Position numbers and translations under genes: made by a program | Part shown: positions 1 to 4,947 of the stretch, one piece after another | Numbering within the stretch: position 1 is the stretch's first letter | Layout of the letters: every line of letters starts with the position of its first letter | DNA from: Paracoccaceae bacterium | GTDB taxonomy: Bacteria; Pseudomonadota; Alphaproteobacteria; Rhodobacterales; Rhodobacteraceae | Assembly: GCA_007128865.1 (NCBI GenBank) | Contig: SKWP01000102.1 | Location: 1-5,560, forward strand | DNA length: 5,560 nucleotides | Direction: 5' to 3' | The notes under the pieces: generated by a model | The model's database searches: none | Seen by the model: only the letters and a program-made list of their open reading frames with translations | Told to the model about the DNA's origin: nothing

Positions 1-266
1 ATGCGGCGCATGCGGATGGTCATCGCCGACACCGGTTCGCGCAGCACCGCCATGTCAACGGCCAGGATCAGAAGCCCCAGCGGCAGCATCCAGAAACCCA
101 GTACCGGCAGCGCGCCGAACATCCCGCCGATCACCAGCAGCACGCCCATGGTCAGCCGGCGCGTTCGCAGGCCCGGGGCCATCAGCCCTTCGACAAACCC
201 CTGCCGCAACGGCATGCGCCGCCCCATCCAGTCGATCTGCCGGAAAAACCGCCTGTCCCGCTTCAC
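1..266 (-). CDS. Small integral membrane protein, unknown function (partial, C-terminus outside window)
   Basis: Only the first 88 codons are visible; the frame is still open at base 1. The start I prefer is the GTG at 266-264, because an AGGG lies 8 bases upstream of it. An in-frame ATG at 347-345 would add 27 residues, but it lacks a clear ribosome-binding site and would overlap the likely suhB promoter. Residues 1-37 are strongly basic and include an aromatic patch (RFFRQIDW, 6-13). Residues 38-70 form one hydrophobic stretch interrupted by prolines at 54 and 62 (LPVLGFWMLPLGLLILA), which could be a hairpin of two short helices or one long bent segment. It ends in a basic tail (RMRR, 85-88). 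The pattern resembles small alphaproteobacterial membrane proteins and loosely the PGPGW type of putative transmembrane protein, but I cannot name a family. No enzymatic motif is visible. It is divergent from suhB. I am fairly sure it is real, because the hydrophobic pattern is protein-like and lies in only one frame. Confidence 0.6.
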   Translation of the reverse strand, partial: MKRDRRFFRQIDWMGRRMPLRQGFVEGLMAPGLRTRRLTMGVLLVIGGMFGALPVLGFWMLPLGLLILAVDMAVLREPVSAMTIRMRR

Positions 267-340
267 CCCGTCTGCCCTGTGCCGTTGCTGCCAACGCAGA
301 ATGCCTGCCCTGATGCACGGCGCAAGGGGGGCGCACGGCC

Positions 341-369
341 TTTTCATTGCCGGTGCGGTTGCGTATGAC
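341..369 (+). promoter_or_regulatory. Candidate sigma70-like promoter for suhB
   Basis: TTTTCA (341-346) and TATGAC (364-369) are separated by exactly 17 bases. Each matches the -35 and -10 consensus at four of six positions. A start point near 376 would leave a leader of about 20 bases that includes the suhB ribosome-binding site. This is a by-eye match in the gap between divergent genes. Alphaproteobacterial promoters tolerate weak -10 boxes, so it is plausible but unproven. Confidence 0.3.
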
Positions 370-385
370 CGGCCCGGCACAAGGC

Positions 386-390
386 GGGGA
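386..390 (+). promoter_or_regulatory. Ribosome-binding site that fixes the suhB start
   Basis: A purine-rich GGGGA at 386-390 (within AAGGCGGGGA, 381-390) lies 6 bases before the ATG at 397. The reading frame is open upstream to base 1, so this site is the main local evidence that translation begins at 397 and not earlier. Confidence 0.6.
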
Positions 391-396
391 TATCCG

Positions 397-1188
397 ATGC
401 AGGGCAGCGCCAACCTCAACCTGATGATCAAGGCCGCGCGCAAGGCTGCGCGCAGCCTGGTGAAGGACTTTCGCGAGGTCGAGAACCTTCAGGTCTCGGT
501 CAAGGGTGCGGGCGATTTCGTCAGCCGCGCCGACATCGCCGCCGAGCGCATCATCCGCGAGGAGCTGATGGGCGCGCGGCCCACCTATGGCTGGCTGGGC
601 GAGGAAAGCGCGCCCGAACCCGGCAGCGACCCGACCCGCCGCTGGATCGTCGATCCGCTCGACGGCACCACCAACTTCCTGCACGGTCTGCCGCACTGGT
701 CGGTGTCGATCGCGCTGGAACACAAGGGCAGTATCGTTTCCGGCGTGGTCTACGACCCCTGCAAGGACGAGATGTTCTGGGCCGAAAAGGGTATCGGCGC
801 GTTCATGAACGACCGGCGCATGCGGGTTTCGGGCCGGCGCGACATGGACATCTGCCTGTTTGCCACCGGCATTCCCTTCGGAACCAAGCGCACCCTGCCG
901 ACGATGCTGGGCGATCTGGCCCGGCTTATGCCGGGCAGCGCCGGGCTGCGCCGCTGGGGTACGGCCTCGCTCGACCTTGCCTATGTGGCGGCCGGGCGCT
1001 TTGACGGGTTCTGGGAACGCGAACTGCAACCCTGGGATCTGGCCGCGGGGCTGATTCTGGTGCGCGAATCCGGTGGCATGACCGACGCTCTGGTGCCCGG
1101 CGCCGATATCCTGGCCTCGGGCGGGGTGGTGGCGGCCAATGCCGAGGTCTTCGGCGCCCTGTCGCGGACGCTGCGCGACGCCGGCTGA
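397..1188 (+). CDS. suhB: Inositol-1-monophosphatase family protein (SuhB type)
   Basis: This 263-residue protein has the normal length of the Mg2+-dependent inositol monophosphatase family. Family members hydrolyse inositol-1-phosphate or related sugar phosphates; bacterial SuhB proteins also act in rRNA antitermination. The metal-site residues are all present: GEES with Glu69/70 at 68-71, WIVDPLDGT with Asp86 and Asp89 at 83-91, and WD with Asp214 at 213-214, followed by AAGLILVRESGG (216-227). NFLHG (93-97) and the strand after it also fit the fold. No signal peptide or membrane segment is seen, so the protein should be cytoplasmic. The ATG at 397 is chosen because of the upstream GGGGA and because family similarity begins there, although the frame is open to base 1. 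It is divergent from the small membrane protein and 193 bases from the valine operon, so probably a separate transcript. The fold assignment is firm. The exact substrate (inositol phosphate, fructose-1,6-bisphosphate, PAP or histidinol phosphate) cannot be read from the sequence, though the motifs fit the SuhB branch best. Confidence 0.92.
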   Translation: MQGSANLNLMIKAARKAARSLVKDFREVENLQVSVKGAGDFVSRADIAAERIIREELMGARPTYGWLGEESAPEPGSDPTRRWIVDPLDGTTNFLHGLPHWSVSIALEHKGSIVSGVVYDPCKDEMFWAEKGIGAFMNDRRMRVSGRRDMDICLFATGIPFGTKRTLPTMLGDLARLMPGSAGLRRWGTASLDLAYVAAGRFDGFWERELQPWDLAAGLILVRESGGMTDALVPGADILASGGVVAANAEVFGALSRTLRDAG

Positions 1189-1197
1189 GGCTCCTGC

Positions 1198-1252
1198 CAG
1201 GCACCAGGGGCCGCGTGCCCGCACAACCGGACATGAACCCGTCCCTGGCCTG
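1198..1252. repeat. Imperfect inverted repeat downstream of suhB
   Basis: CAGG (1198-1201) pairs with CCTG (1249-1252). After a two-base bulge (1202-1203), CCAGGG (1204-1209) pairs with CCCTGG (1243-1248). A G-U and a C-G pair can extend the stem inward, leaving a loop of about 29 bases. It begins 10 bases after the suhB stop. No T-run follows on either strand, so it is not a classical intrinsic terminator. It could be a 3'-end stabilising hairpin or a rho-assisted end. Confidence 0.4.
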
Positions 1253-1270
1253 CTTGGGCTGTGATGGCAA

Positions 1271-1296
1271 GCCGGCCGAATGCGCTGGCGGCCGGT
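1271..1296. repeat. G+C-rich perfect hairpin in the suhB-operon spacer
   Basis: CCGGCCG (1272-1278) is perfectly complementary to CGGCCGG (1289-1295), with a 10-base loop (1279-1288); a G-U pair can add one step outside. The stem is all G-C and should be stable in RNA. No T-run follows. Its position suits either the end of suhB transcripts or the far upstream side of the operon leader. Confidence 0.4.
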
Positions 1297-1348
1297 ATGG
1301 CGGGGCTCGAGAATTCGTGCAAGATTTGGCTGTCGGGCCGGGCCGCAG

Positions 1349-1364
1349 CCGCGGTTCGCCGCGG
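1349..1364. repeat. Hairpin CCGCGG-TTCG-CCGCGG just before the operon ribosome-binding site
   Basis: Two copies of the self-complementary CCGCGG (1349-1354, 1359-1364) flank a TTCG loop, giving a six-pair all-GC stem with a UUCG tetraloop in RNA. The closing pair is G-C, not the especially stable C-G. The stem ends two bases before the GGGGAGGG ribosome-binding site and 17 bases before the start codon at 1382. It could shield or present the initiation region, or protect the 5' end of the mRNA. Confidence 0.45.
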
Positions 1365-1366
1365 AC

Positions 1367-1374
1367 GGGGAGGG
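1367..1374 (+). promoter_or_regulatory. Ribosome-binding site of the first operon gene
   Basis: GGGGAGGG lies 7 bases before the ATG at 1382. It supports that ATG over the upstream in-frame candidate at 1280, which would add 34 residues without resemblance to acyl-CoA dehydrogenases. Confidence 0.65.
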
Positions 1375-1381
1375 CGCAGGG

Positions 1382-2527
1382 ATGCATTTCGGGCTGACCG
1401 GCGAACAGCAGGCCATCTTCGACATGGCGCGCGAATTTGGCGCCGAACACATCGCCCCCCACGCCCGCGCATGGGAGGCTGCAGGCACCATCCCGCGCGC
1501 GCTGTGGCCGAAACTGGCCGAGCTGGGCTTTGGCGGGCTTTACGTCAGCGAGGCAGCCGGCGGCGCCGGGCTTTCGCGGCTCGATGCGGTGCTGATCTTC
1601 GAGGCGCTTTCGATGGCCTGTCCTTCGGTAGCGGCCTTCCTGTCGATCCACAACATGTGCGCGGCGATGATCGACCGCCATGGTTCGGACGATCTGAAGG
1701 CGCGCTTCCTTCCCGCTGCGCTGTCGATGCAGACGGTGTTTTCCTACTGCCTCACCGAACCGGGTTCGGGTTCGGATGCGGCGGCACTTTGCTGCCGGGC
1801 CGAGCGGACCGATGGCGGCTGGCGGCTGAACGGTACCAAGGCCTTCATTTCGGGTGGCGGGTATTCGGATGCCTATCTGGTCATGGCACGCAGCGGCAGC
1901 GACGGACCGCAGGGCATCTCGGCGCTGATCGTCGAAGCTGGTCGCGCGGGGCTTTCCTTTGGCGGACTGGAAGACAAGATGGGTTGGCGCAGCCAGCCTA
2001 CCCGGCAGGTGCAGTTGGACAATTGCGATGTTCCGTCAGGAAATTTGCTGGGAGATGAGGGAAAAGGTTTCACATATGCGATGTCCGGGCTGGATGGCGG
2101 GCGGCTGAACATTGCTGCCTGCTCGTTGGGTGCTGCCCAGGCGGCGTTTGACGCCACGCTTGCCTACATGGGCGAAAGGCGCGCCTTCGGGCAGACGCTC
2201 GACAGTTTCCAGGCGCTTCAGTTCCGCCTGGCCGAGCAGGAAATCGCCCTGCAGGCGGCGCGGGTGTTTCTGCGTCAGGCGGCGTGGAAGCTCGATGCGG
2301 GTGCAGCGGATGCGAGCGCTCATTGCGCGATGGCAAAGAAATTCGTCACCGAAGCCGGCTCGGCGGTTGCCGACCAGTGCCTGCAACTGCACGGCGGCTA
2401 TGGCTATCTTGCCGATTTCGGTATCGAAAAGACGGTGCGCGACCTGCGCGTGCACCGCATTCTCGAAGGCACCAACGAGATCATGTGCCTGATCGTCGCG
2501 CGTCACCTGCTGAAGTCGCGCGGATGA
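1382..2527 (+). CDS. Acyl-CoA dehydrogenase, isobutyryl-CoA dehydrogenase (ACAD8) type
   Basis: This 381-residue FAD flavoenzyme should oxidise isobutyryl-CoA to methacrylyl-CoA in valine degradation, passing electrons to electron-transfer flavoprotein. The family layout is complete. The helical N-terminal domain begins with LTGEQQAIFDMAREF (5-19). The substrate-side segment has PSVAAFLSIHNMCAAMID (81-98). The flavin/substrate strand has CLTEPGSGSDAAAL (123-136). RAFGQ (267-271) and LHGGYGYL (336-343) are cofactor-side motifs, and the predicted catalytic base is Glu362 in ILEGTNEIM. SIHNMCA, SYCLTEPGSGSDAA, GLSFG, NIASCSLGAA-like (243-251) and SQPTR (204-208) closely follow mammalian ACAD8 as I recall it, which favours isobutyryl-CoA over short/branched-chain or isovaleryl-CoA dehydrogenase. 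The two downstream enzymes of the same pathway support this. The stop overlaps the next start (ATGA, 2524-2527). Bases 2036-2077 contain an unusual run of A/T-ending codons. Substrate preference is inferred. Confidence 0.93.
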   Translation: MHFGLTGEQQAIFDMAREFGAEHIAPHARAWEAAGTIPRALWPKLAELGFGGLYVSEAAGGAGLSRLDAVLIFEALSMACPSVAAFLSIHNMCAAMIDRHGSDDLKARFLPAALSMQTVFSYCLTEPGSGSDAAALCCRAERTDGGWRLNGTKAFISGGGYSDAYLVMARSGSDGPQGISALIVEAGRAGLSFGGLEDKMGWRSQPTRQVQLDNCDVPSGNLLGDEGKGFTYAMSGLDGGRLNIAACSLGAAQAAFDATLAYMGERRAFGQTLDSFQALQFRLAEQEIALQAARVFLRQAAWKLDAGAADASAHCAMAKKFVTEAGSAVADQCLQLHGGYGYLADFGIEKTVRDLRVHRILEGTNEIMCLIVARHLLKSRG

Positions 2528-3570
2528 GCGATATCCGCATCCGCCGCGACGGGCGGACCGGGCGCATCACCCTGACCCGGCCCGAGGCGCTGAACGCGCT
2601 GACCCATGAGATGTGCCTTGCCATCGATGCCGCCCTGATCGGCTGGTCGGCCGATGCCGATGTCGCGCTGGTGCTGATCGATGCCGAAGGGGAACGCGCC
2701 TTTTGCGCGGGGGGCGACATTGCCATGCTTCACGCCACCGGCAGCCGGGGCGATCTGGCCTTTGGCCGGCGCTTCTGGCGCGACGAATACCGCATGAATG
2801 CGCGGATCGCAGCCTATCCCAAGCCCGTTGTAAGCCTCATGCAGGGGTTTGCGATGGGTGGCGGGGTCGGGCTGGGTTGTCATGCCTCGGTGCGGCTGGT
2901 GGGCGATACGAGCCGCCTTGCGATGCCGGAATGCAGCATCGGGCTGGTTCCGGATGTCGGCGGCTCGCTGCTGCTGGCGCGGGCGCCCGGGGCGACAGGG
3001 CGGTTTCTGGGGCTGACCGGGGCCAGGATGGGGCCGGGTTGTGCCATCTTCGCAGGGTTTGCCGATTACTACCTGCCCGAGGCCGACTGGCCGGAGCTGG
3101 TTGCCGCTCTTGTTCGGTCGGGCGATGCAACACGGGTTGCGCAGCGCGCGGTTGCCCCGCCGGAAAGCCCGCTGGCTGGCCAGCTTGGGGCCATCGCGTC
3201 GGTATTCCTCGGCGACAGTCCGGGCGACATTTTCCGGCGGCTTGTGGGGGCAAGCGGCGGCTGGGCTGAGCTCGCGCGCCGGGCATTGGCCCGCAACAGC
3301 CCGCTTTCGATGGCCTGCGCGCTGGAAATGCAAAAGCGCATGACCGGCGCGGCAGATATCCGCGATGCGCTGAGGCTGGAGTACCGTTTCACCCACAGGG
3401 CGATGGAGCAGGGCGATTTCATCGAGGGTGTCCGGGCTGCGATCATCGATCGTGACAATGCGCCGCGCTGGCGTCACGGCTGCGCCGAGGCGGTCAGCCC
3501 CGACGAGGTGGCGGCAATGCTTGCCCCGCTGGGCGCGGAGGAATGGACAATGGGGGAGGATCGGCCATGA
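2524..3570 (+). CDS. 3-hydroxyisobutyryl-CoA hydrolase (enoyl-CoA hydratase/isomerase superfamily)
   Basis: This 348-residue crotonase-fold protein should hydrolyse 3-hydroxyisobutyryl-CoA to 3-hydroxyisobutyrate and CoA, the thioesterase step of valine breakdown. Its length fits the HIBCH group; ordinary enoyl-CoA hydratases have about 260 residues. Visible motifs are NALT (24-27), the oxyanion-hole segments FCAGGDI (60-66) and FAMGGGVGLG (109-118), and MPECSIGLVPDVGGS (134-148) with the expected catalytic pair Glu136 and Asp144. The C-terminal extension contains NSPLSM (258-263) and the HIBCH-like FIEGVRAAIIDRDNAPRW (299-316). These separate it from hydratases, although automatic annotation often calls such proteins enoyl-CoA hydratase. 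The start ATG overlaps the preceding stop (ATGA), with no recognisable Shine-Dalgarno in the 25 bases before it, so translation probably depends on coupling. The gene ends in another ATGA overlap with mmsB, at 3567-3570. A side activity as hydratase cannot be excluded from sequence. Confidence 0.9.
   Translation: MSDIRIRRDGRTGRITLTRPEALNALTHEMCLAIDAALIGWSADADVALVLIDAEGERAFCAGGDIAMLHATGSRGDLAFGRRFWRDEYRMNARIAAYPKPVVSLMQGFAMGGGVGLGCHASVRLVGDTSRLAMPECSIGLVPDVGGSLLLARAPGATGRFLGLTGARMGPGCAIFAGFADYYLPEADWPELVAALVRSGDATRVAQRAVAPPESPLAGQLGAIASVFLGDSPGDIFRRLVGASGGWAELARRALARNSPLSMACALEMQKRMTGAADIRDALRLEYRFTHRAMEQGDFIEGVRAAIIDRDNAPRWRHGCAEAVSPDEVAAMLAPLGAEEWTMGEDRP
3552..3560 (+). promoter_or_regulatory. 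Strong Shine-Dalgarno of mmsB inside the preceding gene
   Basis: GGGGGAGGA at 3552-3560 contains a full GGAGG core with 7 bases to the ATG at 3567. It lies within the last codons of the hydrolase gene. It decides for the ATG at 3567 over an in-frame ATG at 3543, which would add eight residues (MDNGGGSA) ahead of the dinucleotide-binding strand. Confidence 0.75.
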
Positions 3571-4439
3571 AGATCGGTTTCGTGGGGCTGGGCAACATGG
3601 GCGGGCCGATGGCTGCCAACCTTGCCGCAGCCGGACATGCCGTGGTCGGGTTCGACCCGGTAGCCACCGGCCCTGACGGTGTCGACCGGGCGGCAAGCGC
3701 GGCCGAGGCGGCGCAGGGGGCGGAGGTGGTGATCACCATGCTGCCCGATGGCGCCATCCTGCGGCGGGTCGCCCGAGAGGTCATTCCGGCCATGACTGCC
3801 GGTGCGGTTCTGTGCGACTGCTCGACGGTTGATGTCGAAAGCGCCCGCGCCGTGGCCGCGCAGGCCGCGCATGGGGGCGTTGCTGCGTTGGATGCACCGG
3901 TTTCGGGCGGGGTTGCCGGCGCGGTTGCCGGCACGCTGACCTTCATGGTGGGCGGCGATGCGGATGCCGTTGCAATCGTCAACCCGCTGCTTGCCGTCAT
4001 GGGCCGGAATGCGGTGCATTGCGGCGGGCCGGGCGCCGGGCAGGCGGCGAAGATCTGCAACAACATGATCCTCGGCGCGACGATGATCGTGACCTGCGAG
4101 GCCTTCGCGCTGGCCGACAGGCTGGGGTTGGACCGGGCGAAGATGTTCGATGTCGTCTCCACCTCGTCGGGGTATTCCTGGAGCATGAACGCCTATTGCC
4201 CGGCGCCGGGTGTGGGGCCGAAATCCCCCGCCGACAACGACTATCGTCCGGGGTTTGCTGCCGATCTGATGCTGAAGGACCTGCGGCTTTCCCAGCAGGC
4301 GGCCGCGGCGGTGGATGCCGATACCCCGCTGGGGCTGGCGGCGATGCAGCTTTACGAGCGCTTTGTCGAGCAGGAAGACGGCCGCGGCAGGGATTTTTCG
4401 GCAATGCTGCCGCGTTTCGAACGGCGGGGGCGGGGTTGA
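3567..4439 (+). CDS. mmsB: 3-hydroxyisobutyrate dehydrogenase
   Basis: This 290-residue NAD-dependent dehydrogenase of the beta-hydroxyacid dehydrogenase family converts 3-hydroxyisobutyrate to methylmalonate semialdehyde. The Rossmann nucleotide-binding motif GFVGLGNMGGPMAANL is at 4-19. Asp30 ends the second strand, which fits NAD preference over NADP. The substrate-binding signature DAPVSGGVAGA is at 109-119. The predicted catalytic lysine is Lys162 in GAGQAAKICNN (156-166), with Asn166 alongside. The C-terminal helical domain carries the substrate-contact segment LMLKDL (234-239). Length is normal for the family (about 290-300). The start at 3567 is set by a strong Shine-Dalgarno and begins directly with the first beta strand. 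It is the third and last operon gene, joined by a four-base overlap, and its stop is 7 bases from the stop of the converging trmO-like gene. Tartronate semialdehyde reductase is the main alternative, but the valine-pathway neighbours argue for mmsB. Confidence 0.94.
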   Translation: MKIGFVGLGNMGGPMAANLAAAGHAVVGFDPVATGPDGVDRAASAAEAAQGAEVVITMLPDGAILRRVAREVIPAMTAGAVLCDCSTVDVESARAVAAQAAHGGVAALDAPVSGGVAGAVAGTLTFMVGGDADAVAIVNPLLAVMGRNAVHCGGPGAGQAAKICNNMILGATMIVTCEAFALADRLGLDRAKMFDVVSTSSGYSWSMNAYCPAPGVGPKSPADNDYRPGFAADLMLKDLRLSQQAAAAVDADTPLGLAAMQLYERFVEQEDGRGRDFSAMLPRFERRGRG

Positions 4440-4446
4440 CCGCGGC

Positions 4447-4947
4447 TCAGCCCGACGTGATCGTGTCTGGCGGGATGTCGACCGTTGGCAGCCACGGCTT
4501 GATGTCCAGCAGCGGTGTGCCGTCATAGCAGTCGATGGCGTCGATCTGCATCCGGCCGGCCGCGTGGTCGATGGCGGTGCAGACGACGGCTGCCAGCGAT
4601 ACCGGGTTGGGCCGGGCCGGCGAACGCAGGGCAAAGACGCCCGCGCCTTCGGGCCGGTGGCGCGGTACCTGGCGGATCAGGTCGCGCGGGGCGTGGTCCA
4701 TCCAGTAAAGCAGCAGCACCCTGTCGCCGGGCGCGATGCCTTCCAGCCCGGCGCGATAGGGCAGGTCGATCTCGACCGTCGCGGTCTGGCCGGAGTCGCG
4801 GGCACGCATCAGGTTCTTGGGGCAGTTCTCGGGCCCCCAGCTGCTGCGGATGCGGCCGATGAAGGTGAGCTGCGCGCGGGGGTGCGCGGCCGGGTCGAAG
4901 CCAAGCCGGCGTTCGCCGGGGCGCAGTGCGAAACGGTCCTCAGCCAT
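4447..4947 (-). CDS. trmO: TrmO/TsaA-type tRNA (t6A37) N6-methyltransferase
   Basis: The 166-residue protein belongs to the TsaA/UPF0066 family. TrmO uses S-adenosylmethionine to methylate threonylcarbamoyladenosine at position 37 of threonine tRNAs, in the cytoplasm. Visible motifs are FIGRIRSSW (29-37), CPKNL (42-46), the hydrophobic strand [17 protein letters not shown] (74-90), [14 protein letters not shown] (105-118) and the family block [14 protein letters not shown] (139-152). It is shorter than E. coli TrmO (about 235 residues) and corresponds to the core beta-barrel domain without the C-terminal extension, as in many short TsaA homologues. I chose the ATG at 4947 because it overlaps the end of rlmE by eight bases. 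An in-frame ATG at 5007 would add 20 arginine-rich residues lying wholly inside rlmE. No good Shine-Dalgarno precedes 4947, so coupling to rlmE is likely. tRNA specificity is inferred from the family; some members of this group are not characterised. Confidence 0.87.
   Translation of the reverse strand: MAEDRFALRPGERRLGFDPAAHPRAQLTFIGRIRSSWGPENCPKNLMRARDSGQTATVEIDLPYRAGLEGIAPGDRVLLLYWMDHAPRDLIRQVPRHRPEGAGVFALRSPARPNPVSLAAVVCTAIDHAAGRMQIDAIDCYDGTPLLDIKPWLPTVDIPPDTITSG

Larger units (their letters stand above)
1189..1381. other. 193-base intergenic spacer between suhB and the valine operon, rich in inverted repeats
   Basis: No coding signal is convincing here. The spacer holds three inverted repeats (1198-1252, 1271-1296, 1349-1364), listed separately. 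Its only AT-richer patch is about 1309-1328. The operon promoter must lie in this spacer unless suhB transcripts read through. I could not find a -35/-10 pair with acceptable spacing, nor a clean operator palindrome in the AT-richer patch. A weak dyad around TGCA at 1318-1321 matches at only three of five flanking positions per side. Confidence 0.6.

Noticed and set aside
1..396. In-frame extension of suhB to the left edge of the window
   Set aside because: The extra residues are Arg/Ser/Pro-rich and antisense to the membrane-protein gene. Family similarity begins at 397, where a ribosome-binding site is present.
1306..1316. Overlapping XhoI and EcoRI recognition sites (CTCGAGAATTC), resembling a cloning linker
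   Set aside because: A single short coincidence. There is no other vector-like sequence around it, and the genes on both sides are typical of the same genome. Read coverage across the site would settle it.
55..1491. Long open frame on the minus strand (478 codons) covering suhB
   Set aside because: It is an antisense shadow of a G+C-rich gene. Its translation is rich in Arg, Ala, Pro and Gly with no motif, while the plus strand carries a complete inositol monophosphatase.
2503..3696. Minus-strand open frame of 397 codons over the hydrolase gene
   Set aside because: Low-complexity Arg/Pro/Gly-rich translation opposite a gene with intact catalytic motifs; no family signal.
3911..3934. Tandem 12-base near-repeat (GGTTGCCGGCRC twice) in mmsB
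   Set aside because: It encodes the family's glycine-rich segment (GVAGAVAGT) after the substrate-binding motif, which is normally repetitive in this way.
4399..4412. Hairpin CGGCA-ATGC-TGCCG near the end of mmsB as a terminator
   Set aside because: It lies inside the coding region, has only five pairs, and has no T-run downstream on either strand.
3474..4634. Minus-strand open frame of 386 codons over mmsB and into trmO
   Set aside because: It crosses two well-supported genes in the wrong frame and has no recognisable motif.
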